A stretch of 64,000 bases of DNA from Roseiarcus sp036488815 (GCA_036488815.1 DASXGX010000110.1:1-64000), one strand, 5' to 3'. Numbered from the stretch's first letter, positions 24,189 to 33,368 are shown. Numbers and translations are program-made. Notes: generated from the letters alone by a model not told the origin.

Positions 24189-24566
24189 ATGGCGAGCGAA
24201 GGCCTTCGCAATCGTCGCATTCTCGTGGTCGAGGACGAATTCATCATCGCGGCGGATTTGCAGCACCGGCTCGAACGCGTCGGGGCGGTGGTTATCGGCC
24301 CCGCCTCTTCGGTCGAAAGAGCCCTCGCACTCATCGCGTCGGAACCTGACCTCGACGCAGCCGTTCTCGACATGAACCTCGGGGGGAAGATGGCCTACCC
24401 CGTCGCTGACGCGTTGGCGGATCGGCGACTGCCGTTCGTCTTCGCCTCCGGCTATGGAGAGGCGATGCTGCGCGAACGTCACCCGAATGCGGTGAACTGC
24501 GACAAGCCCTACGAATTCCGCGCGCTGGCGATCGCGCTCGAGGGGGTTATGTCTTCCTACAATTGA
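24189..24566 (+). CDS. single-domain response regulator (receiver only)
   Basis: 125 residues made of one CheY-like receiver domain and no output domain. The acidic pocket is in ILVVEDE, the phospho-acceptor Asp is in AVLDMNLGG, and the conserved Lys is in CDKPYE; FASGYGE matches the usual fourth strand region. The ATG at 24189 is preferred over one at 24117 because it has GGGGAGG upstream and the family begins near here. No histidine kinase is adjacent. Such proteins usually act as phosphate sinks or protein-protein switches in kinase networks; its partner is unknown. The ribosome site lies in a small hairpin. Confidence 0.85.
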   Translation: MASEGLRNRRILVVEDEFIIAADLQHRLERVGAVVIGPASSVERALALIASEPDLDAAVLDMNLGGKMAYPVADALADRRLPFVFASGYGEAMLRERHPNAVNCDKPYEFRALAIALEGVMSSYN

Positions 24567-24746
24567 GCCTCTTCGCGGCGCGGGAGAGCGCGCGGCAATT
24601 GCGGAAGGTAGGAAGTGCGGCGATTCGATCAAATCGCCGCGGGGTCGCGGGCGGGCCCTCCAACCATTCCCGAATGTGCGAGGCGATGCTAAGTCTGATC
24701 GCGAGATCAGAGCGCGCCTCGCCGCGCCGACACACCGGACAAGACC

Positions 24747-25790
24747 ATGCGCATCGAAAACGACGTCAAGCTCGACTTCAAGGACGTTCTCATTCGTCCG
24801 AAGCGCTCGACCCTCAATTCCCGCAACGAGGTCGACATCCATCGCGCCTTCCGCTTCTTGCACACCGGCACGGATTGGAAGGGCTTTCCGCTCATCGCCG
24901 CCAATATGGACGTCACCGGCACCATGGCGATGGCCCATGCGCTGGGTAAACATGGCGCCCTGACCGCTCTGCACAAGCACTATCCCGAAGGCGCGCTTGC
25001 GGAGTTCTTCGCGGGCGACGACGGCGGCCACGCCTTCTATTCGCTCGGCACGACCGAGGCCGATCTCGTCAAGCTCGCCGCCGTGCGCCAGCGGGCGAGC
25101 CTGCGCTTTCTCTGTATCGACGTCGCCAACGGCTATTCCGAGAAATTTCTCGACACGATCAAGCGCGTGCGCGACGAGAACCCCAAGTCGGTGATCATGG
25201 CCGGCAACGTCGTCACGGGCGACATGACCGAAGCGCTGATCCTCGCCGGCGCCGACATCGTGAAGATCGGCATCGGTCCCGGCTCGGTGTGCACGACGCG
25301 CAGGGTTACGGGCGTCGGCTATCCCCAGCTCTCGGCGATCATCGAATGCGCCGACGCCGCGCACGGCCTCAAGGGCCAAGTGTGCGCCGACGGCGGATGC
25401 ACGGTTCCCGGCGACGTCGCCAAGGCCTACGGCGCGGGCGCTGACTTCGTCATGCTTGGCGGCATGCTCGCCGGTCACGACGAATGCGCGGGAGAATTGC
25501 GCTACGAAGAGCGTGGCGGCGAGAAGGTCCCGGTCGCGATGGCGTTCTACGGCATGTCCTCCGAAACGGCGATGAAGAAATACGCCGGCGGCGTTGCGCA
25601 CTATCGCGCAGCGGAAGGCAAGACGGTCGAAACGCCCTACCGCGGCGCGGTCGACAACACGATGGGCGAGATCATGGGCGGCGTCCGCTCGATGATGACC
25701 TATATTGGCGCGACCCAGCTCAAGGAAGTGCCCAAACGCACCACCTTCGTGCGCGTCAGCGCGCAGACCAACGACGTGTTCGGGGGGTAA
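24747..25790 (+). CDS. guaC: GMP reductase
   Basis: 347 residues, matching the usual length of bacterial GuaC. It reduces GMP to IMP with NADPH in purine salvage. The IMPDH/GMPR TIM-barrel fold is evident. The catalytic cysteine lies in GIGPGSVCTTRRVTGVGYPQ, and the nucleotide-binding loops include CADGGCTVPGDVAKA and FVMLGGMLAGHDE. The C-terminal flap contains YRGAVDNTMGEIMGGVRS. The CBS domains of IMP dehydrogenase are absent, which separates it from GuaB. It is followed by a palindromic hairpin and then rlmN. The start ATG agrees with the family start (MRIENDVKLDFKDVL). Confidence 0.95.
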   Translation: MRIENDVKLDFKDVLIRPKRSTLNSRNEVDIHRAFRFLHTGTDWKGFPLIAANMDVTGTMAMAHALGKHGALTALHKHYPEGALAEFFAGDDGGHAFYSLGTTEADLVKLAAVRQRASLRFLCIDVANGYSEKFLDTIKRVRDENPKSVIMAGNVVTGDMTEALILAGADIVKIGIGPGSVCTTRRVTGVGYPQLSAIIECADAAHGLKGQVCADGGCTVPGDVAKAYGAGADFVMLGGMLAGHDECAGELRYEERGGEKVPVAMAFYGMSSETAMKKYAGGVAHYRAAEGKTVETPYRGAVDNTMGEIMGGVRSMMTYIGATQLKEVPKRTTFVRVSAQTNDVFGG

Positions 25791-25808
25791 AGCCCCGAGG
25801 GGGCCCTG

Positions 25809-25824
25809 TCGGCTGGCCAGCCGA
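25809..25824 (+). terminator. palindromic hairpin after guaC
   Basis: TCGGCTGGCCAGCCGA can fold with 6-base arms around GGCC, 19 bases after the guaC stop. No T tract follows directly, although a T6 lies near 25,850, so termination is only possible. Confidence 0.35.
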
Positions 25825-25885
25825 AGTATCCTGCGTTCGGGAGCAAGCCTTTTTTCCGCCGGCGGCGTCGTGCTACAAGGCGCGC

Positions 25886-27082
25886 ATGTCTTTGGCCGCC
25901 GACTCCCCTTCCCCGGCGCCGCGCTCCCTCGCCGGAGCGACGCGCGCCGAGCTGACGCATGCGCTCGTCGAACTCGGCGTGCCCGAGCGAGAAATTCGCA
26001 TGCGCGCCTCACAGCTCTGGCACTGGATCTATCACCGCGGCGCGCGCGAATTCGCCGAGATGCGCAACATCGCCCGGCCGCTGCTGGAAAAGCTGGCGGA
26101 GCGCCACAGCCTGGCGCGGCCCGAACTCGTCGCCGAGCAGGTGTCCGCCGACGGCACGCGCAAATGGCTCATCCGGATGCCGCCCGCCGGCCCGCGTGAA
26201 AAAGGCGCCGAGATCGAGTGCGTCTACATCCCGGAATCGGACCGCGGCACCCTCTGCGTCTCCAGTCAGGTCGGCTGCACCCTCAATTGCACGTTCTGTC
26301 ATACGGGCACGCAGGCGCTCGTGCGCAACCTCTCCAGCGCCGAAATCGTCGCTCAGGTGCTCGTCGCACGTGACCGGCTGGGGGATTTTCCCGGCGGGGT
26401 CGCGCCGACCGACGGTCTCGTCCCCTCCGGCGAAGGCGTTCGCGCGGTGTCGAACATCGTCTTCATGGGCATGGGCGAGCCGCTCTACAATTTCGACAAC
26501 GTCCGCGAGGCGATCGGCGTGCTGAGCGATGGCGACGGGCTGTCGCTCTCCAAGCGCCGCATCACCGTTTCGACCTCCGGGGTCGTCCCCGAGATGGACG
26601 CACTCGGCGCCGAATGCGGCACGATGTTGGCCGTGTCGCTGCATGCGACGAACGACCCGCTGCGCAACAAACTCGTCCCGCTCAACAAGAAATACCCGAT
26701 CGAGCAGCTCCTCGAGGCTTGCCGAGCCTATCCCGGCGCCTCGAATGCGCGGCGCATCACGTTCGAATATGTGATGTTGAAGGGGATCAACGACTCCCCC
26801 GCAGAAGCGAAAGCGCTCGTGCGCCTTCTCAAAGGCCTTCCCGCCAAGATCAATCTCATTCCCTTCAATCCTTGGCCCGGCAGTCCCTACGAATGTTCGG
26901 ATTGGACGACCATCGAACGCTTTTCGGACATCGTGTTCGCGGCGGGCTATGCGAGTCCCGTCAGGACGCCGCGTGGGCGCGACATTCTCGCCGCCTGCGG
27001 TCAGCTCAAGAGCGAGACCGAAAAGCTCAGGGCCCGCGCCCGGATGATGCTCGAGGAGAGCCTGGCCGCTGGCCTGGATTGA
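25886..27082 (+). CDS. rlmN: dual-specificity rRNA/tRNA adenine-C2 methyltransferase RlmN
   Basis: 398 residues from the ATG at 25886 (MSLAADSPS). RlmN is a radical-SAM enzyme that methylates C2 of A2503 in 23S rRNA and A37 in a subset of tRNAs. The 4Fe-4S cluster motif CxxxCxxC appears as CTLNCTFC, with the following GTQALVRNLSSAEIV typical of the family. MGMGEPLYNFDNV and the C-terminal cysteine in DILAACGQL (the residue that forms the covalent intermediate) are present. The N-terminal helical accessory domain (residues 1-100) is complete. The frame runs upstream into guaC, but that part is out of frame with guaC and not protein-like. Confidence 0.95.
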   Translation: MSLAADSPSPAPRSLAGATRAELTHALVELGVPEREIRMRASQLWHWIYHRGAREFAEMRNIARPLLEKLAERHSLARPELVAEQVSADGTRKWLIRMPPAGPREKGAEIECVYIPESDRGTLCVSSQVGCTLNCTFCHTGTQALVRNLSSAEIVAQVLVARDRLGDFPGGVAPTDGLVPSGEGVRAVSNIVFMGMGEPLYNFDNVREAIGVLSDGDGLSLSKRRITVSTSGVVPEMDALGAECGTMLAVSLHATNDPLRNKLVPLNKKYPIEQLLEACRAYPGASNARRITFEYVMLKGINDSPAEAKALVRLLKGLPAKINLIPFNPWPGSPYECSDWTTIERFSDIVFAAGYASPVRTPRGRDILAACGQLKSETEKLRARARMMLEESLAAGLD

Positions 27083-27401
27083 GCCAGCGCGGCTGCCACA
27101 GGATGACGCGGGCGGCACTCTCACGTAAAATTGATCGCGGGACCCGCCCCGAGAGAGACGGTCCGCAGCGACGCTTCAAGCGCGTCGTTGCGAACCAGAA
27201 CGAGCCGACCGACCGTCGGCGTCGCCTCGCGCGCAGCGCGGTTCCATTCGTCGATCGTGATAGATTCCAAAAAGATCGGGAGATGGACTTAGGCGCCCAA
27301 AACGCGCTCGCCTCGGCGTCTCTTGTGGACGCCCCGGATAGCCGCCTTGCGGTCGCCCCGCTCGCAAGCCAAGCTTTCCCACTGGTCATTTGGAGGGATT
27401 C
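27083..27401. other. intergenic stretch between rlmN and scpA
   Basis: About 320 bases without a recognisable gene. It should contain the scpA promoter. The only clear signal is the ribosome site GGAGG at 27392-27396. Confidence 0.5.
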
Positions 27402-28220
27402 GTGGCCGCTGCCGCCACTTTGACAGATGATTTCGGCGTGGAGCGCTCGGAGGGCGAACCCGCCTTCACGGTCGACCTCGACGGCTTCGAGGGGCCGCTC
27501 GACCTGCTGCTCGAACTGGCTCGGCGTCAGAAGGTCGACCTCGCGCGCATTTCCGTGCTGGCGCTGGCGGAGCAATACCTCGCCTTCGTCGAGGCGGCGC
27601 GGCGCTTGCGGCTCGAACTGGCGGCCGACTACCTCGTCATGGCGGCGTGGCTCGCCTACCTCAAGTCCCGCTTGTTGCTGCCGGCGCCGGCGAAGCCGGA
27701 GGGCGGCGACGCGGCCGAACTCGCCGACGCGCTCGCCCAACGCCTGCGCCGCCTCGAGCAAATTCGTAACGCCGCGGAGGCGCTGATCAACCGCCCGCGC
27801 ATGGGTCGGGACTTCTTTGCGCGCGGCGCGCCCGAGGGCATCGCCAAGAGCAGCGCGGTCGTCTACGAGGCGACGCTGTACGATCTCTTGTCCGCCTATG
27901 CGCGTCAGAGCCAACGGCACGCGCAGGCGCGCGTTCGCTTCAAGGCGCGCGTCGTCTGGTCGCTCGCCGAGGCGCGCGAGGCGCTCACGCGCCTGCTAGG
28001 CGAAGCGATCGACTGGACCGAGCTCGACACCTGGCTGCTCGCTTATGTCGAGCCGAAAATGCGGCGCACGGCGCGGGCTTCCTCGTTTTCCGCCTCGCTC
28101 GAATTGGTTCGCGAGGGCCAGATCGAGCTTCGCCAAGAGCAGGCGTTCGCACCGATCTGGGTGCGCCGCGCCACAAAGCCCGACGCGAGCGACACTGCGA
28201 GCCAGGACGGAGTTGATTGA
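27402..28220 (+). CDS. scpA: segregation and condensation protein A
   Basis: 272 residues from a GTG at 27402, chosen because GGAGG (27392-27396) stands 5 bases upstream; a TTG at 27390 overlaps that site. ScpA is the kleisin that bridges the SMC head domains and works with ScpB in chromosome condensation and segregation. The N-terminal SMC-neck-binding segment (FEGPLDLLLELARRQKVDL, then YLVMAAWLAYLKSRLLLP) is diagnostic. The C-terminal winged helix contains FSASLELVREGQIELRQEQ. The stop codon overlaps the scpB start by one base. In related genomes scpA usually follows nagZ, which here is about 8 kb away and on the other strand. Confidence 0.93.
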   Translation: MAAAATLTDDFGVERSEGEPAFTVDLDGFEGPLDLLLELARRQKVDLARISVLALAEQYLAFVEAARRLRLELAADYLVMAAWLAYLKSRLLLPAPAKPEGGDAAELADALAQRLRRLEQIRNAAEALINRPRMGRDFFARGAPEGIAKSSAVVYEATLYDLLSAYARQSQRHAQARVRFKARVVWSLAEAREALTRLLGEAIDWTELDTWLLAYVEPKMRRTARASSFSASLELVREGQIELRQEQAFAPIWVRRATKPDASDTASQDGVD

Positions 28221-28915
28221 TGGGGACCGTTTCCCAATTGTTCGAGAACCCCGCCTCGCCGCAGGCCGCGCCGGACGACTTGCGGGCGGCCGAAGCGCTT
28301 GTGTTCGCCGCCGCCGAGCCGCTCGACGAGCCGACGATCGCGGCGCGTCTTTCGCCCGGAGCCGACGTCAAGGCGGTGATGTCGGAGTTGCAGCGCCATT
28401 ACGCGGCGCGCGGGGTCAATCTGGTGCGCATCGCCGGCCGCTGGGCGTTTCGCACGGCGACGGACCTTTCGTGGCTCCTCGCGCGCGAGGACCAGGAGAA
28501 GCGCAAGCTTTCACGCGCGGCGATCGAGACCCTGGCGATCATCGCCTACCACCAGCCGGTGACGCGCGCCGACATCGAGGAGATCCGCGGCGTCGCGGTC
28601 TCCAAGGGCGCGCTCGACGTGCTGATGGAGGCCGGCTGGGTGCGCATGAGAGGCCGGCGAAAGGCGCCGGGCCGGCCGATCACCTATGGCACCACCTACG
28701 ATTTCCTCGTCCATTTCGGTCTCGAAGCGGTCGGCGACCTGCCGGGCCTCGAGGAACTGCAAGGCGCGGGGCTGTTCGACGGCAAGCTGCCGGCCGGATT
28801 TGGGGTGCCGCAACCCGACGACGACGCCGCCTTGCGCCCCGACGAAGACCCGCTCGATGGCTCCGCCGCGCTCGAGGAGGCCTGGGGCGCCGTCAGCGAG
28901 ACCGACGAGACCTAG
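28220..28915 (+). CDS. scpB: segregation and condensation protein B
   Basis: 231 residues. The ATG at 28220 shares its A with the scpA stop (TGATG), indicating translational coupling. ScpB dimers bind ScpA in the SMC-ScpAB complex. The two winged-helix domains are visible: AAEALVFAAAEPLDEPTIAA and then KLSRAAIETLAIIAYHQPVTRADIEEIRG, the most conserved ScpB stretch, followed by GRPITYGTTYDFLVHFGL. The C-terminus is an acidic tail rich in Asp and Glu, common in alphaproteobacterial versions. tatA usually follows scpB in this order but is not found here. Confidence 0.93.
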   Translation: MGTVSQLFENPASPQAAPDDLRAAEALVFAAAEPLDEPTIAARLSPGADVKAVMSELQRHYAARGVNLVRIAGRWAFRTATDLSWLLAREDQEKRKLSRAAIETLAIIAYHQPVTRADIEEIRGVAVSKGALDVLMEAGWVRMRGRRKAPGRPITYGTTYDFLVHFGLEAVGDLPGLEELQGAGLFDGKLPAGFGVPQPDDDAALRPDEDPLDGSAALEEAWGAVSETDET

Positions 28916-29059
28916 ACGGCTCGGCTTCGCCGGACGATTTCTCGCCGGGCGCTGCAAAGCCGCCGTGAAGCCAGCCCAGCGGCCACGAAAGCGCCGGAAA
29001 GCGCGACGACAAAGCCGCGACATCGAGGCGCGAACGTGCGCACCCGGGAGAAGCATTTG

Positions 29060-29890
29060 ATGAAGCTCAACGCCTGCCTACTCCTGGTCGCTTCGCTCGC
29101 GGCGACAGGCGTAGCGCGTGCTCAGACGGCGATGCCGCTAGCCTCGCATCGCGCCGCTTACGAAATCTCGCTCGTCGACTCCTATTCCGCCCGCACCCCC
29201 GACTCGCAGACGCCGGTTTCGGCAAGCGGCCTGATCGCCTACGAGTTCACGGGTTCAGCTTGCGACGGCTACGCGTCGAGCTTTCGGCAGCTCACCGAGT
29301 TGCAGCGCAGCGAGGGCGATCCGCTGTCGTCGGACATTCGGGCCGTCACCTTCGAGGACGGCGACGCCAAGAACTTGAAGTTCGAGATCGATTCGCAGAG
29401 CGACAACGGTTCGACGCCAGCGGTCGTCGGCTCCGCGCGCCGCGCCGATAGCGGCGACACCACCGTCGCGTTGACCAAGCCGTCCGCGGAGACGCTCGAC
29501 ATTGGCCAGGACGTGCTCTTTCCGACCGAGCACATCGAACGGATCATCGCCAAGGCCAAGCAAGGGGCCGGAACGTTGCAGGCGCGCGTTTTCGATGGCT
29601 CGGACACCGGCAAGAAGGTTTTCGAGACGCTGACCGTGATCGGCAAGGAGGCGACCGGCCCGACTCCCGAGACTGACTTCGCCAATGTGCTGGGCAAGAT
29701 CCGTCGCTGGCCGGTGACCGTCTCCTACTTCGACGAAGCGGCCAAAGACGCGCCGCCGGAATATGTCCTGAGCTTCGACCTTTACGAGAACGGCGTCTCG
29801 GGCAGCTTGAAGCTCGACTACGGTTCGTTCGCCTTGACTGCAAAATTGCGCAAGCTCGAGATCCTGCCGGCGACCGCCTGCGGCAAGTGA
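29060..29890 (+). CDS. eipB: cell envelope integrity protein EipB (DUF1849)
   Basis: 276 residues. Start at the ATG 29060 with GGGAG a few bases upstream; residues 1-22 are a signal peptide ending ARAQ, so the protein is periplasmic. The match to the DUF1849/EipB family is based on ASHRAAYEISL near the N-terminus, GLIAYEFTGSACDGY and the C-terminal beta segments ending in a CGK tail. EipB of Brucella folds as a beta-spiral and supports envelope integrity; it has one disulfide between a cysteine near residue 69 and one near the C-terminus. Here cysteines occur at 68 and 274, in agreement. Convergent with dinB, whose stop is 7 bases away. Confidence 0.85.
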   Translation: MKLNACLLLVASLAATGVARAQTAMPLASHRAAYEISLVDSYSARTPDSQTPVSASGLIAYEFTGSACDGYASSFRQLTELQRSEGDPLSSDIRAVTFEDGDAKNLKFEIDSQSDNGSTPAVVGSARRADSGDTTVALTKPSAETLDIGQDVLFPTEHIERIIAKAKQGAGTLQARVFDGSDTGKKVFETLTVIGKEATGPTPETDFANVLGKIRRWPVTVSYFDEAAKDAPPEYVLSFDLYENGVSGSLKLDYGSFALTAKLRKLEILPATACGK

Positions 29891-29897
29891 ACGAGGC

Positions 29898-31202
29898 TCA
29901 GCTTTTGCGCTCCGGCCTAAAGGCGAGACCGCGCTGAACCGCCCCCGCGCCGAACTTCTGGCGCAGCGCGTCGATCGCCGCTTCGCGCGCTTTTTCCTTG
30001 CCGCGGTCGCCTTCGATCAGGTCGCCGTCGTCCGCTTCGCTTCCTGGCGCGAGATCGCCGGCGCCGACGCCGATCAGGCGATAGGCCTCGCCCCGCTCCT
30101 GCGCCTCCAGAAGCGCGCGCGCCGCCGCAAACAGCCGCGGCGCCATTTGCGTCGGCGTGAAGCCCGAGCGCGTGCGCGTCCGCAGCTTGAAATCCGGCGT
30201 ACGCAATTTCAACGTGACCGAGCCTGCCGCGAGGCCGGCCTTGCGCAGGCGCGCGGCGACGCGCTCACAATGGACGAGCAACACGCGCGTCAGCTCGGCG
30301 CGATCGGAAACGTCGATCTCGAAGGTCGTTTCGCTAGAAATGCTCTTGGTCTCGCGATCGGGCGTCACGCGACGCTCGTCGACGCCGCGAGCGAGACGCC
30401 ACAGCCGTCGCCCGTCGTCGCCCAAACGCATGGCGTCCGCCTCGGCGAGCCGTTGCAGGTCGCCGATCGTCTTGAAGCCGAGCCGCGCCAAACGGTCCTC
30501 AGCGACCTTGCCGACGCCCCAAAGCTTGCCGACGCTCATGGGCGCGAGCATCGCCAGCGCCTCCTCCCGCGCGATGATCGAGAAGCCGCGAGGCTTGTCG
30601 AGGTCGGAGGCGAGCTTAGCGAGGAACTTGCAATAGCTGAGGCCAACCGAGACCGTGACGCCGATGTCGCGCTCAATCGCACGCGCAAAACGCGCCAGCG
30701 TCGGTCCCGCGGGCGCGCCGTGGACGCCCTCGCACCCCGTCAGGTCGAGGAACGCTTCGTCGATCGACAGCGGTTCGACGAGGGGCGTAAGCCGCTGCAT
30801 CCGCTCGCGTATCTCGCGGCCGACGCTGGCGTATTTCGCCATGTCGGGCGTCAGCACGACGGCGTGCGGGCAGAGCGACATCGCCCGCGCCATCGGCATC
30901 GCCGAGCGCACGCCGTAGGTGCGCGCAATGTAGCAGCAGGTGGAGACGACGCCGCGCCGGCCGCCCCCGCCGACGATCAGCGGCTTGTCGGCGAGCGAGG
31001 GGTCGTCACGCTTCTCGATCGAGGCGTAGAACGCATCGCAGTCGACATGGGCGATTGTGAGCCCGCGGGCCCGCCCAGCATCGAATACGCGAGGCGAACC
31101 GCAACGCCGACAGCGCGGAGACGCTGCGTCGTCACCGTTGAAGTCCCGGAGGCAGTCGCGGCAGAAGCGCGAGCCGGCGCCCCGCTCCGCCCGCACGCTC
31201 AC
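29898..31202 (-). CDS. dinB: DNA polymerase IV (Y family) with N-terminal zinc finger
   Basis: 434 residues. A Y-family translesion polymerase: IAHVDCDAFYASIEKRD carries the first catalytic Asp, SIDEAFLDLTG the second acidic pair, and VSVGLSYCKFLAKLASDLDKP the palm. A C-terminal little-finger domain follows (about residues 290-400). Ahead of the polymerase core, residues 14-37 hold FCRDC and RCRRC, a four-cysteine zinc-ribbon-like element seen in many Rhizobiales DinB proteins but absent from the E. coli enzyme. It overlaps the upstream DUF3572 gene by four bases (ATGA type), so the two are co-transcribed. Confidence 0.93.
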   Translation of the reverse strand: MSVRAERGAGSRFCRDCLRDFNGDDAASPRCRRCGSPRVFDAGRARGLTIAHVDCDAFYASIEKRDDPSLADKPLIVGGGGRRGVVSTCCYIARTYGVRSAMPMARAMSLCPHAVVLTPDMAKYASVGREIRERMQRLTPLVEPLSIDEAFLDLTGCEGVHGAPAGPTLARFARAIERDIGVTVSVGLSYCKFLAKLASDLDKPRGFSIIAREEALAMLAPMSVGKLWGVGKVAEDRLARLGFKTIGDLQRLAEADAMRLGDDGRRLWRLARGVDERRVTPDRETKSISSETTFEIDVSDRAELTRVLLVHCERVAARLRKAGLAAGSVTLKLRTPDFKLRTRTRSGFTPTQMAPRLFAAARALLEAQERGEAYRLIGVGAGDLAPGSEADDGDLIEGDRGKEKAREAAIDALRQKFGAGAVQRGLAFRPERKS

Positions 31203-31507
31203 GGATCGTAAGACGGCGGCGCGCCGGCGAGGCTGTGGCGCGCTCGCGCGACGGCGGCGGGGTCGAGCCCCTCTTGCTCGGCGAAAGCAACGAGAAGGCC
31301 CTCGTCGGCGACGACGTAATCGAGCACCGCCGCCAGAAATCCGGGATCCGCGGCGGCGCTGCGCAGGTTGTGCGGCCCGAGGCCGGAAAGCGCGAGAAAG
31401 CGCTCGAGTCGCGCTTCGTCGGCGGCGAGAAAGCCAAGCGCCGAGATCGCCGTCGCCTGCGCCCCAGAATTGTCTGTGGAAAGGCGGGAGTTAACCGTTT
31501 GCCGCAC
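31199..31507 (-). CDS. DUF3572 family protein
   Basis: 102 residues, helical and without signal peptide. ALGFLAADEARLERFLALSGL, then LRSAAADPGFLAAVLDYV and LLVAFAEQEGLDP are the hallmark of the DUF3572 family. Its function is unknown. The start is a GTG at 31507. Its stop overlaps the dinB start, forming a two-gene unit divergent from divK-pleD, an arrangement common in this order. Confidence 0.82.
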   Translation of the reverse strand: MRQTVNSRLSTDNSGAQATAISALGFLAADEARLERFLALSGLGPHNLRSAAADPGFLAAVLDYVVADEGLLVAFAEQEGLDPAAVARARHSLAGAPPSYDP

Positions 31508-31606
31508 GATTCGGTTTTCCTTTCGTCAAGGACTGCCGCCTAATATGCTCGCCGAGCGCCGGGGCCAGGATTCCGGGCCGCTCCGGCGCTTCCAGCGGAC
31601 ACCTCC

Positions 31607-31978
31607 ATGTCGAAAACCGTGCTCATCGTAGAGGACAACGAGCTCAATATGAAGCTCTTCAACGACCTGGTGGAGACGCGCGGATGCCGCATCCTTCAGA
31701 CCCGCAGCGGCGTCGAGGCGGTGGAGCTCGCTCGCCTGCACCGGCCCGATCTGATTCTGATGGACATCCAGCTCCCCGAGGTCTCCGGCCTCGAGGTGAC
31801 CCAATGGCTGAAAGACGACGAAACGCTGCGCGAAATTCCGGTCGTGGCTGTCACCGCTTTCGCAATGAAGGGCGACGAAGAGAAGATTCGCCAGGGAGGC
31901 TGCGAGGCATACCTTTCGAAGCCGATCTCAGTGGCGAAGTTCTTCGATACGATCGATCACTTCCTGGGAGCCAAGTGA
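31607..31978 (+). CDS. divK: cell-cycle response regulator DivK
   Basis: 123 residues, a receiver domain alone. It is nearly superimposable on Caulobacter DivK: TVLIVEDNELNMKLFNDL at the N-terminus, phospho-acceptor in LILMDIQLPEVSGLEVT, switch Thr in VAVTAFAMKGDEEKI, and Lys in CEAYLSKPIS. DivK is phosphorylated and dephosphorylated by the polar kinases DivJ and PleC and, through DivL and CckA, controls the master regulator CtrA. It is followed after 4 bases by pleD, the classic alphaproteobacterial divK-pleD operon. A lone TTAACC half-site lies near 31,491, weak evidence for CtrA control. Confidence 0.95.
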   Translation: MSKTVLIVEDNELNMKLFNDLVETRGCRILQTRSGVEAVELARLHRPDLILMDIQLPEVSGLEVTQWLKDDETLREIPVVAVTAFAMKGDEEKIRQGGCEAYLSKPISVAKFFDTIDHFLGAK

Positions 31979-31982
31979 AGCG

Positions 31983-33353
31983 ATGACCGCGCGCGTTCTC
32001 GTCGTCGATGACCTCCCTGCCAACGTCAAGCTGCTCGAAGCACGGCTCAACGCAGAGTATTTCGACGTCCTGACCGCGAACAACGGCCGCGACGCGATCG
32101 CGATCTGCGAGCAGGGCCTCTGCGACATCGTACTTCTCGACGTCATGATGCCGGGCATGGACGGCTTCGAGGTGTGCCGCATCCTCAAGGGACAGTTCGC
32201 CACCGCTCATTTGCCGGTCGTTCTCGCCACGGCGCTCGACGAGCAGTCGGACCGCGTGCGCGGCCTCGAGGCCGGCGCCGACGACTTTCTCACCAAGCCG
32301 ATCGATGAAGTCTCGCTGATCGCGCGCGTGCGTTCGCTCACCCGCCTGAAGGTGGTCATCGACGAATTGCGCAATCGCGCCAATACGACCGTCGCCCTCG
32401 GCATGATCGCGCCCTACGCAACGCCGAGCGCCGACGATGGAAGGCGCGGCCGGATCCTGATCGTCGATGACCGCGCGAGTTCCGCCGAGCGGATCGCCAA
32501 AGCGTTGGCGCCGCACCACAACGTCTATGTCGAGCCCGACGCGCACGAGGCGCTCTTCAAGGCCGCCGAGGACAATATCGACCTCATCGCGGTCAGCCTC
32601 GGGCTCGGCTCCTACGACGGGTTGCGGCTTTGCAGCCAGATTCGCTCGCTCGAGCGCACGCGAAATCTGCCCATCCTCGTCATCGCCGACATCGAGGATC
32701 GCCAGCGCGTGCTGCGCGGCCTCGACCTCGGCGTCAACGACTGCCTGACCCGCCCGGTCGACCGCAACGAGTTACTGGCGCGGGTGCGCACGCAGTTGCG
32801 CCAGAAGCGCTACGCCGACAGCTTGCGCGAGAAGGTGCAGCAGTCGATCGAGCTGGCGCTGTTCGATCCCCTGACCGGCCTCAACAATCGCCGGTTCATG
32901 GAGAATCATCTCGCGACGATGATCGACAATGCGCGCGTGCGCCGGGCGCCGCTGACGCTGATGATTCTCGACATCGATCATTTCAAGCAGGTCAACGACA
33001 CCTACGGGCACGATTGCGGCGACGAGGTTCTGAAGGGCTTCGCCGATCGCCTTCGCGGCATCATACGCGGCGGTGATTTGCTGTGCCGCCTCGGGGGCGA
33101 GGAATTCGTCATCGTCATGCCGGGGGTCAACGTGCAAGCGGCGACGCGGATCGCCGAGCGGGCGCGCCTCGCCATCCAAGAGGAGCAGTTCGTCATCGAC
33201 GCGACCGGACGGGCGATCCCCGTCACGGTCTCCATCGGCCTCGCCGAGCGCGGCGCCGACAGCGACGCCGGCTCGCTCTACCGCCGCGCCGACCAGGCGC
33301 TCTACCGCGCCAAAGCCGAAGGACGCAACCGCGTCAGCGCCGAGGCCGCGTGA
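31983..33353 (+). CDS. pleD: diguanylate cyclase response regulator PleD
   Basis: 456 residues with domains receiver (about 1-120), degenerate receiver (about 150-270) and GGDEF-type cyclase (about 290-455). It makes cyclic di-GMP for the motile-to-stalked or equivalent polar development programme. The first receiver has the acceptor Asp in IVLLDVMMPGMDGFEV. The active site reads GGEEF, and RGGD five residues upstream is an RxxD inhibitory site, so product inhibition is expected. The second receiver lacks the normal acceptor context (LIAVSLGLG). It follows divK in the same operon. Confidence 0.95.
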   Translation: MTARVLVVDDLPANVKLLEARLNAEYFDVLTANNGRDAIAICEQGLCDIVLLDVMMPGMDGFEVCRILKGQFATAHLPVVLATALDEQSDRVRGLEAGADDFLTKPIDEVSLIARVRSLTRLKVVIDELRNRANTTVALGMIAPYATPSADDGRRGRILIVDDRASSAERIAKALAPHHNVYVEPDAHEALFKAAEDNIDLIAVSLGLGSYDGLRLCSQIRSLERTRNLPILVIADIEDRQRVLRGLDLGVNDCLTRPVDRNELLARVRTQLRQKRYADSLREKVQQSIELALFDPLTGLNNRRFMENHLATMIDNARVRRAPLTLMILDIDHFKQVNDTYGHDCGDEVLKGFADRLRGIIRGGDLLCRLGGEEFVIVMPGVNVQAATRIAERARLAIQEEQFVIDATGRAIPVTVSIGLAERGADSDAGSLYRRADQALYRAKAEGRNRVSAEAA

Positions 33354-33368
33354 GCGGGCCTGCCCGCT
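33353..33368. terminator. hairpin between convergent pleD and methyltransferase genes
   Basis: AGCGGG and CCCGCT arms around CCTG overlap both stop codons. It could serve both strands, but no T tract of note follows. Confidence 0.4.

Noticed and set aside
24120..26012. 630-codon minus-strand frame over guaC
   Set aside because: Antisense of a well-identified guaC; His/Asp/Arg-rich shadow composition.
31487..31500. CtrA site ahead of divK
   Set aside because: Only one TTAACC half-site is present; the second half at the required spacing is missing, so it is too weak to call.
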